Shown one piece after another: positions 11,837 through 19,210 of a stretch of 64,000 bases of DNA; position 1 is the stretch's first letter, and every line of letters begins with the position of its first letter. Position numbers and translations under genes: made by a program. Origin of the DNA: Brachypodius melanocephalos (Eukaryota > Chordata > Aves > Passeriformes > Pycnonotidae); NCBI GenBank assembly GCA_013398615.1, contig VZSR01000170.1, positions 3,817,523 to 3,881,522 on the forward strand, written 5' to 3'. The notes beneath the pieces were generated by a model. The model worked only from the letters and a program-made list of their open reading frames with translations. It was not told the DNA's origin and ran no database searches.

Positions 11837-12868
11837 TTGTTGCATTTACAAATTTGAAATGCTCATAATATTCACACAGCCTTTCTCTTTGAGAGAAGCT
11901 AATTGTTTGACAGAAGCCTTAGCACTGACACACATTATTAGCAAATTAGCCCCTGCCTCCATGTTACTGTTCATGTTCCATTTGAGAGGACATTTTCACC
12001 CTTTTTAGGACAGCTGGAGGCATCTGTGGTTTATCACATATACACTGTAGGATTGAAGGGCACATGATTCTCAGAGAATTTCTGAGTTGAACAAGAGTCC
12101 ATGCAAATTTCTCATGGAAAAAAAAAATCCGCAACACCTCACTTCACAGAATTTTGATGAAAATTCTACGGAACAGGGTAAAAATTCTGCAGAGACATCG
12201 TTGTCCTCCACCAAACAATAAAAGAATTTTCCACGAGGGAGTTGCACCCTGGAAACAAAATCCACTTTCTTTGTGATATGACTCAACCCAGAAGTCACAC
12301 ACTGTGCTGGACCAAGCTGCAGAGCAGCAGAGAACAGAACAATCTTAATCTTGCCCAGTAAGTTTCTGCATGGAGGAGCAAGGGCTGCTCACGTGCATTT
12401 CCCGTGCACGGGGATGTTCCTCTCACTGGCCAGCAAATGGCTTTGCAAATTTTGGCTGGATTTTCACAGACATTTATTGACCTAACCGCAGTGCAATATT
12501 TCTAATTCACATCAGAAGATCACCAGAGGTTTAAGTGCTGCATGCAGCCTGCCATAAGCACTTTTGGAGTGCCCTAGATCAGATGAAAGATCAGATCTTT
12601 GGAGCTGTCCCAGACTTTTTTCTTCAGTCTCACCTCCTTTCCCCAGAACTTGGATTTTGCCCTCCCATTTCAAGGCAAAGCCTCCTTAAAGAAGCAGTCA
12701 CTGCTATCCACACCATTAGGTTTCTAAAAACACAGCTCCTAAACTACACTTCTAATAAATAGCTCTGCCTCTGACATTCCCACGTCTCGGGGGAGATGCT
12801 GCTGGCAGTACAGTCAATCACTGGAGGGGGAAGTTCAAAGAATGGAGCAGCATTGAAAAAAAATACAC

Positions 12869-12966
12869 AGATGGGGTGTTTAGGGACACAGCTTAGTGGT
12901 AGACTCAGCAGTGCTGAGTTAATGGTTGGACTCAGTGATCTTGGAGGTCTTTTCCAATGTTACTGA
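12869..12966 (+). mobile_element. CR1 retrotransposon 3' fragment
   Basis: 'gtttagggacacagcttagtgg', shortened by mutation relative to the consensus, is followed by 'gttaatggttggactcagtg', 'atcttggaggtcttttccaa', and a worn tail. This is the 3' end of a CR1 subfamily different from the copy at 7770. It is about 98 bp, antisense to SLC7A11. Confidence 0.88.
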
Positions 12967-14181
12967 TACTTTAGACTACAGTCCTACAGGACTCAAAGGT
13001 GTGTGCTCAGGAGCAGATAGAATAACCAGCTTTCACTGAAGGGAAAGGATGCAGGAAGACAGCAGGTGAGGACAGGGCAGGGTCCCAGCACACACCACAG
13101 GTGAGTCAGGCACCTGGCAGCATGCTCCCATCCAGCCTTTGTTCAGCAACCACCACAGTGATGCTCTACAGACAATGCACTCACACTGCTGTCTTCACTC
13201 CTTTGAAAAGTAGTTGTTGGGGGTTTTTTAAAAGTATATAAACATATATAAAATACACACAGTCTGGCTTTGGGAGAGAAAAAGGTTTGCAGCTGCACTG
13301 GGTGAGAAGCAGTGCAGTGCAAGGCAGAACTAATCAGTATGTGGGCAGAGGAGTTAAGTGTGTCCTCCACTGTCAAGTAGTGGCTTTACAGAGATATATG
13401 AGAGCAAGAAATGTCTGTTTTGGTTGTGACTCCTCCATCAGCCTAGGAGTGTGATAATCCTGCGATTTTTCAGAAGAAAAACCAGCCTAGCTGAGACATG
13501 TGTGCGCAACTTCATCTGCTGAACACAAAAAATAAACATATTTGAGGTCTCCACTTTCTTTGATAGTGGCAGTCAATTAGTTTCCTGATGCAGGAGTCAG
13601 ATATAAAACTCTACACAGAGTTTCAGCAGTGCTGCTCTGATCATCACAAGTTACAACACGTATGCCTTCCTCGCTGCCTCTCAAATTGGGTGATTAAAGA
13701 ATCCACTGAAGTTCTCTCCCATGCAACATGATTATTTTCTGGGCGTGGGGTAGATCACGATGACTAGAAGCATTTTTACAACGCTCCTGGGACATTGTCA
13801 TACGTAAAGAAATAGTTATTTCGTGAGGAAAGGAATTTATGGTGCCTGGTTTCTTGTGGGTGTTTGTGCCTAGGTTAATAAGTTGCCTCTGCTCAAAAAG
13901 GTGCAGATTAAGAGGGGGATTTCTAATGCTGTTCCCTTTTCTTGTTTCTCTGATGTGAAATGATATAGCTGTTCACAGCACTGTGAAAACATAGGTCCCA
14001 TTCCACTGCCTGATTTTCCTTTTTGGCAAAAGGTTCACACAGTTGAGGCCCTTTCATCACATTTGATGGAAATGATGCAGTTAATTCAAAGGTTACATTT
14101 TGGTGGGAAGGTTTTGTCGGACAGTCTGACAAATACAAAGTTATTTCCTGTGGAAACAACGTAAGGAGTTATGGATTCATA

Positions 14182-14192
14182 ATGACTCAGCA
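14182..14192 (+). promoter_or_regulatory. Candidate antioxidant response element (NRF2/small-MAF site), intron 2
   Basis: The word ATGACTCAGCA fits the ARE core RTGACnnnGC without mismatch and has the extended TCAGCA arm preferred by NRF2-MAF dimers. A second half-site-like word, GTCAGCA, lies 4 bases downstream (14195-14201). SLC7A11 is an established NRF2 target, mainly through promoter elements. A role for this intronic copy is inference. Confidence 0.5.
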
Positions 14193-14603
14193 CCGTCAGC
14201 ACTTGTAAACTCAACAGTCTATGCTAGAACTTGTCAGTGTTATGTAAACACAGTTGTGATTGGAAATGAGGCTTGTGCCTCCTTTGTGACTAATCTGCTG
14301 ATTGCGGAAGAGAGGGGAAAGGAGTGCTAACCACCCCGAGGCGGGGATGCAGCATTCCCAAAGTCATTCTGTGTAAGCGAGCTGCCCTGTTCTACACGCA
14401 CCAAGACCTCCAAACTCAGCAAAACTGTAAAAAATAAGAAGAGAGGCTGCACGTGAGCTTGATACGTTGATCCATTTGCATTACGAAAGCTCATTTTACA
14501 TGATTCAACATCTTTACTTTGTAATTCTTCTGCACAAGGTCAAAGGCTGCATGAGTCACAGGCTTACACACCAAGGCAATATATTGGACATTTTAAGTGA
14601 GTG

Positions 14604-14674
14604 AAGACAATGTTTCTTTATTTGGTCAATCAGTGTTTTTCAAAGTAAGAGTCTTCTCCAACACCCCACAAAAG
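14604..14674 (+). repeat. Unidentified ~70-bp repeat, copy B
   Basis: This is the second copy of the block at 11763-11836, 2.8 kb away in the same intron. It shares 'atgtttctttatttggtca', then 'tttttcaaagtaagagt' in place of 'cttttcatagtaaaagt', and 'cccacaaa' near the end. Confidence 0.7.
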
Positions 14675-15033
14675 CAAAAGTTCAGGGCCCAATCTGACAT
14701 CTAAAGCATACATGGTGCCCCTAACTCCGAAAACTACTGGACTATAGCTTCACCAGGAGTTATTCTTGTACCCACAGACAACAGTAATTGCTCCAGAAGG
14801 TAGTGCCAAGATTGAAAAAAGGTAAAGGTGACTTCCCTCTTTCACTGTGTTATATCTAGGTATGGATGACAACACTATTAGTGACATCAATGGACGTAGT
14901 AACCTTAGCAAAGTTAAGGCAAGTAAGTGAATTCTCGTGTCAAGGAGCTTCTGATGAGCAGAAGAGCATTTTTAAACCCTCTGAAGCAATCATAGTAAAA
15001 GAACACAGTTAATTGACCAAAATATGTTTGACC

Positions 15034-15049
15034 TTTTTTTTTTTTTTTT
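15034..15049 (+). repeat. T homopolymer
   Basis: A run of 16 T lies about 85 bases from the exon 2 donor, inside intron 2. It reads as an A-run on the transcript strand. Confidence 0.9.
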
Positions 15050-15132
15050 GGCCCAACAAATACCAGAGATTTTTCTTAATGACTGACAAGGGCATTGCCA
15101 TCAAAAAAGAAAGAGAGTAATGACAGACTTAC

Positions 15133-15259
15133 CGAATGATGAGTAGCTCAACCCAGACCCTCACAAATGCAGGTAACGGGCCAAAGGCCTCCAGGATGTA
15201 GGTGTAGTGACCACCAGATTTCTTAATGCACGTTCCTAGCTCAGCATAGCACAGGGCAC
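15133..15259 (-). CDS. SLC7A11: SLC7A11 (xCT) coding exon 2
   Basis: This 127-nt exon encodes residues 94-134. It completes Gly93 and gives two bases of Arg135. The acceptor is TCACAG and the donor GTAAGT. The translation ALCYAELGTCIKKSGG, then HYTYILEAFGPLPAFVRVWV and ELLII, matches xCT from the end of helix 2 through the re-entrant segment and helix 3. The ALCYAELGT-KKSGG pattern is shared across SLC7 light chains. Two cysteines stand out, at 96 and 103, where human xCT has Ser and Thr. Cys96 is common in other SLC7 members; I cannot say how common Cys103 is in birds. The exon is intact. Confidence 0.98.
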
Positions 15260-17822
15260 CTGTGAGAATTCAACAGTGACAACATGAGAAACATCCAGAA
15301 ATACCTATCAAAACATTTATAGCCTAAAACAAACAACAGAGCTGCCATAGTATCACAACTACTTTTTATATTTTTTTTTAAATTTTTTTCTAATGAATTT
15401 TTAAATTTTAATTCATTCAGCTAGAATGAATGAAATGGAGTAAACCAAACCATTTATCCAGTTATATTTAAAGGCACTGGACAAGCTATTTGCAGTGGGT
15501 GTTGTTGCTACTCTACATCTTGTAAAGGGGGACAACAAAGTGGGGTGTCAGACTAGCCACCCTACTTCCCAGACAGCCAGACTGCGCCACTAAATGAAAG
15601 ATTTCTGACAACCTGTGCTTGTTTCCAAAGGCTGATCTACTCCTTTCAGCCTTGGAGATGCCTGGCTCAGACTCCGAAGGTATGAAAACTGTATTACCTC
15701 TCCTCAGCCGTGGACAAAAGCAACCAAATGGCCAAAATTTGGAAGCAGGATGTACAGAAATAAGAATTTTCCTCAACAATACTCCTAACATCTTACACAC
15801 AAAACTCAGGGGGTGGCTTAGTCACGGCTTTTCCACACGGGTGGAGTGTTTTTTGCTTGCTACAAATGCAGTGAAAGGTCAGGAACCATCAGCCAGTTAC
15901 AAAGCCAGGGATTCACAGCTCCACAGGTGGAGCACATCAATAGGGTTCCACAACCAATAAACACAGGCATCCCTCTTGGAAGATCCTGAGAAACCAGTAA
16001 TAAACAGTAATAAAGTTTGTTAGCATTGAATCACACAGAGTTAAGATCGGCAAGGTAGATGAAGTCATTTCAGCTCTCTTCCCTGCTCATTTTTACATCA
16101 CGACACTTTTAGATAAGAGCTACAGTCACCAAAAACACATCACATGTACAAGCCCATTGAAGCTGTACCACAAGAGGACAAATTCTCCAGCACTGTTCAC
16201 TTGGTTTTTGTTTGGGGCTTTGCAAAAATGTGGCAGCTTTTATCCTCTACTCTTTAGCTTACCTGAATATGTGTTTAAAGGAACTCTTACAGCCCCATTT
16301 TAAAAAGTTGCTTCTGCATTTTTCTTTTGCCGGCCTCTTCTGTTGAGGCTCAGGATGTAATGATATTGTGTTTTAATATATGTTATAAACACAGCCTCAG
16401 CAAGACCTTATGTGACTTCTACATGTGATTTAACGACCACTGAGTCATGCAGGGAACTAAAAAATTAAATATTAAGAAGGAAAAAAAAAGTAAGAACTAG
16501 AAAAAAGAATGTAACAGGTTCCATTCTGAGAATAGGATACTACCTTTTGCTATGCCAAATTACACAGGTCTTCATATCTAGAGGTCTGGAAAATGACCTA
16601 AAAATATCTGTCTGATAAAAGAGAGAGGGGGGTTTTTGGTTTGGTTTGGGGTTTTTGTGGGGCTTAAGCAAATCAAAAGACCAAGGTCTTTTGACAGGGT
16701 TACAAATAGCATCAGAGATTTTTCTTGACAGGGGAATTTTGTTGCAGGCAGAACTTCCACATTTGTACAAGAGATTATGCTGCACATTGTACCCATACCT
16801 TTAACATTTGACCCAAATGGCTCCTAATTTACTCAGATTGTTTGTTTGTTCTGGGTGGGTTTAGCCTTTAAAGAATATTTCTTTGAAGCTCAGAGCCAAT
16901 TTACAAAGTGGCATTTGCATGTTCCGCCTATTAAGTAGACACTTAGTACCTCTTTGTCCCCTTCACCTCCTGCCAGTAAACAAGTAGTTTCCCTTTTAAA
17001 TAAAGCCAATATTCATGTTAGTTCTTCAGTTTCTTTGAGATTAACTCATTAAGTAGGTCAATGAACCCTCTGTCCCACGGAGGCCAGGGTGGGGTTTTTC
17101 CTCTCTGAATGAGGGTTTTGTGTACGGAACAACTTAACTGACCTTCTTCAGAATCCAACACTCTTCAAGAATACAAAGAATTAGCCAAAAAACTCCCACA
17201 ATAAGCAGGCCAGCTATAGAACTCCCAGAGCAAATTTGCCTCCATCACCCTGTTTTTTGTAGCCTAGTCTTTCAAAGCAACATCATGAGTGAGGAAGGAA
17301 GAAAAAGGCTGGGAAGAGGGGTTATTAATATTATTGTTTTGCTGCCCTTCATGCCAATACAGCTTCCATACAGTGGGAATCATTCCTCTCAGACCTTGCT
17401 CTAGCCTCTAGGGAACTAGGTTGAGCTGTCTAAACATTTCAGAGGTGTTCAAGCAGCGTGCTCATCCAGCTGCCGGGGGCTTTACAAGCAAGCCATAAAT
17501 ACATTTTACAGACAGGAGAAAAACACACATACAGCAGGTTCTATATGGAAAAAAGCGCATTTGGTTTTCTTGCTCCTTTAGGGACTCATTTAAAAAAAAA
17601 AATGGATCCAGCTTTCACTGGCTGGTGCCGGGAGTGGAGGGACAGGGGTTGCAAATCTTTGCACTCCACAAACCCATCATGCAACACAGACCTCCTGTAG
17701 TCCCATTGGTGCTCAAGCTCTGCACTCTGACTTCCTCCTATCCAATAGTAAAATCGGGGAAATAATCACAATAATTCACCGGCTGCCCCTCTAGACCAAT
17801 TAGAAACTTTTCAGGGACTTAC
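15260..17822 (-). other. SLC7A11: SLC7A11 intron 1
   Basis: The intron is 2,563 bp and phase 1, with donor GTAAGT next to the exon 1 end and acceptor TCACAG. No CR1 or LTR is seen. An AT-rich near-palindrome lies at 15408-15436, and a (GGTTT)-like G-rich stretch at 16626-16663. The 16850-17060 part is free of repeats. The open frame at 15619-15960 has no recognisable family. Confidence 0.9.
16626..16663 (+). repeat. GGTTT-type G-rich stretch
   Basis: Runs of 2-6 G alternate with runs of T ('ggggggtttttgg', 'tttggtttgggg', then 'gtttttgtgggg'). The layout could allow a two-tier G-quadruplex on the plus strand. It is in intron 1, antisense to the gene. Confidence 0.6.
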
Positions 17823-18099
17823 CAAAAAGCGAGAGGATACCACACACTGTCCAGACAGTCAAGGACATGCCCACGCTGCCTGTGTTCTTCAGGATGCCTT
17901 TGGGAGAGATGAAGATGCCAGCTCCAATGATAGTGCCAATTATGATGGATATCCCCCTCAACAGCGTCACTTTCTTCTTCAGCACAACTTTTCCCTCCCG
18001 GGCTGGCTGCCCGCTGTCCATAGAGGACAACTTGCCATTAGCTTGTCCCTGCAAGTAGCTTCCATTAGAGATCGTGGGCACAGCAGCTTTCCTAACCAT
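17823..18099 (-). CDS. SLC7A11: SLC7A11 (xCT) coding exon 1, with start codon
   Basis: xCT exchanges extracellular cystine for intracellular glutamate at the plasma membrane, as a heterodimer with SLC3A2, and supplies cysteine for glutathione. This exon gives residues 1-92 and the first base of Gly93. It starts MVRKAAVPTISNG and ends TVWTVCGILSLF. The ATG at 18099-18097 is chosen because MVRK is the conserved xCT start, it has A at -3 and G at +4, and the frame upstream contains no ATG before the next stop (the apparent extension opens with TTG). Residues 1-43 are the cytosolic tail; Ser26 aligns with the mTORC2 site described in human xCT. Helix 1 (about 44-66) carries the substrate-binding GAG motif at 59-61 in IIGAGIFISPKG. 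The donor is GTAAGT. The protein is cut only by the window edge. Confidence 0.98.
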
Positions 18100-18370
18100 G
18101 CTACAGTGCCACCAGCACACTGCTGGCAAGCACAGGCAGAAAAGTTTTTCAGCAGAAACTGAAGGAGGTTTGTTTTGGTTTTTTTTTTTTTCCCCCCTCT
18201 CTGTGTAGCCAACTACTTTGTCACTTCCTCTGTCTCCTCTTATCTTTCCAGGCGCTCCTACACACAGGTAACAAGCTCCTAAAGAGTGTGCGAGCCCTTC
18301 CTGTACTCCAAGCCCAGCTCAGGAACACCTGCGCTTTCACACCGTGCTGCTGCCCTATCATTGGAAACCA
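18100..18370 (-). other. SLC7A11: SLC7A11 5' untranslated region (extent inferred)
   Basis: This is the sequence between the start codon and the transcription start suggested by the TATA-like box. It holds a G6A13 run (minus-strand reading of 18179-18197). An ATG at 18361-18359 opens a 46-codon frame that stops at 18221, 121 bases before the main ATG. No ATG in frame with SLC7A11 is seen. The true 5' end and any 5' UTR intron cannot be settled from the sequence alone. Confidence 0.55.
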
Positions 18371-18392
18371 GCTCAGCTTCCGCATGGACTTG

Positions 18393-18399
18393 TATTTAA
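18393..18399 (-). promoter_or_regulatory. SLC7A11: TATA-like box, candidate SLC7A11 core promoter
   Basis: On the minus strand the word is TTAAATA within GAGCTTAAATACAAG. It lies 36 bp downstream of the ATF4 element pair and about 294 bp upstream of the ATG, a layout that would put initiation near 18365-18370. The word is AT-rich but not a consensus TATAAA, so it is only a candidate. Confidence 0.45.
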
Positions 18400-18434
18400 G
18401 CTCTTGTCATACCAAGTTACTCTGGGCTGAATGA

Positions 18435-18461
18435 TGATGCAAATTCTCCAGGTTTGCATCA
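18435..18461 (-). promoter_or_regulatory. SLC7A11: Inverted pair of amino-acid response elements (ATF4 sites)
   Basis: Two identical 9-mers face each other: TGATGCAAA at 18435-18443 on the plus strand and its reverse complement TTTGCATCA at 18453-18461, with 9 bases between them. TGATGCAAA is the composite C/EBP-ATF site bound by ATF4. In the mouse xCT promoter, two such elements in opposite directions are known to be needed for full induction by amino-acid starvation. The same arrangement 336-362 bp upstream of the ATG here strongly suggests that this bird gene is under the same control. Confidence 0.88.
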
Positions 18462-18483
18462 GCCATTTGAGAAACCGCTGGCA

Positions 18484-18493
18484 TTAGTCAGCA
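18484..18493 (+). promoter_or_regulatory. Imperfect ARE/MARE-like word near the promoter
   Basis: TTAGTCAGCA differs by one base from the antioxidant element TGAGTCAGCA and contains an intact GTCAGCA half-site. It lies 23 bp beyond the ATF4 pair. Its position fits an NRF2 element of the SLC7A11 promoter, but the mismatch is in the core TGA. Confidence 0.35.
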
Positions 18494-18554
18494 TTTCTTT
18501 TTTTTTTTTTTTTTTCCTCCTTTCTTTTTTTTTTTTCCTTTCTTTTTCCTCTTT
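18494..18554 (+). repeat. 61-base pure pyrimidine tract
   Basis: Only C and T occur over 61 bases, mostly T with short CC interruptions. It lies directly upstream of the ATF4 elements of SLC7A11 and is polypurine on the transcript strand. Confidence 0.9.
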
Positions 18555-18784
18555 AAACCGCAGGGGCATGTTGTGCAACTGACCCGGGGGTGGTGAGAAG
18601 AACAAAGCACTCGCAAGCAGCTCCAGCTAAACCTCGCCAATCATTGCAAGCACATGAGCCGAGACACCCCGAGACACGCTCCCAATTATTTTTTTCCTCT
18701 TTTTTAAGCAGCTCAGAGCCAGAAACAAAAGCCTGCCTAAACACAAAGCTCGTCAGAGCACGAGGGGAAAAGAAATCAAACAGG

Positions 18785-19210
18785 ATACGTCATTCCTGGG
18801 TCTGATCCAATTTCATTCTCGAAAAACTCCCGACAAAAGTTAAGTTTGCGGGGGCTGAACTTCCAGTGTTGCGGTGGATCAGCCCGTCCCACGTCCATGT
18901 TACTAATTTGGGAATCTCTGCAGGGGCCAGGACCCACCGTAAGGGATCCGTACAGCCCCGGAGTCACCGCGAGTTCCTCGGCGACCCTCCCCAGCCAGCC
19001 CAAGGAGGGCACACAGGGGTTATTTCCACGGAGCAGGCATCCCCCCGGGTGCAGCTGGTTGCCGAGATGTCGGGAAACAGCCCCGAAACACCACTTCTTT
19101 GTCAAATTTACACCGCAAATGTTTACAGACACCTCGCATGAGTGACCGGGCAACACCCCAGAGCACGGGAGCTCCGGGATCAGCACGGGATTTTTGTCTT
19201 CCCGCAGAGC
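18785..19210. promoter_or_regulatory. CpG-rich block upstream of SLC7A11
   Basis: This stretch is GC-richer than the rest of the window and dense in CpG: I count roughly 28 in about 425 bases, while the flanks have very few. It lies about 690-1,110 bp upstream of the ATG and beyond the TATA/ATF4 promoter. It could be the edge of a broad promoter, an upstream alternative first exon, or a start site for antisense transcription. The 180-codon minus-strand frame across it (18776-19318) opens with TTG and matches no family, so I do not call it a gene. Confidence 0.6.
19142..19152 (+). promoter_or_regulatory. Candidate antioxidant response element in the CpG-rich block
   Basis: GTGACCGGGCA fits RTGACnnnGC exactly but lacks the TCAGCA arm, so it is weaker than the intron 2 match. 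It lies about 1.05 kb upstream of the SLC7A11 ATG. Confidence 0.35.

Larger units (their letters stand above)
11147..15132 (-). other. SLC7A11: SLC7A11 intron 2
   Basis: The intron is 3,986 bp and phase 2. It contains one CR1 tail (12869-12966), two copies of an unidentified repeat of about 70 bp (11763-11836 and 14604-14674), a T-run at 15034-15049 and a full match to the antioxidant response element at 14182-14192. I see no other gene. Confidence 0.9.

Noticed and set aside
12903..12925. ARE-like word GACTCAGCA and its mirror CTGAGTTA near 12.9 kb
   Set aside because: It has a mismatch in the TGA core and lies inside a CR1 copy, so it is probably incidental.
18100..18129. N-terminal extension of SLC7A11 by ten residues
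   Set aside because: The apparent upstream start is TTG. The conserved xCT start MVRK has a good Kozak context and fits family length.
17979..18212. 77-codon minus-strand frame overlapping the SLC7A11 start
   Set aside because: It opens with TTG, includes a run of lysines from the A-tract, and is a shadow of exon 1 in another frame.
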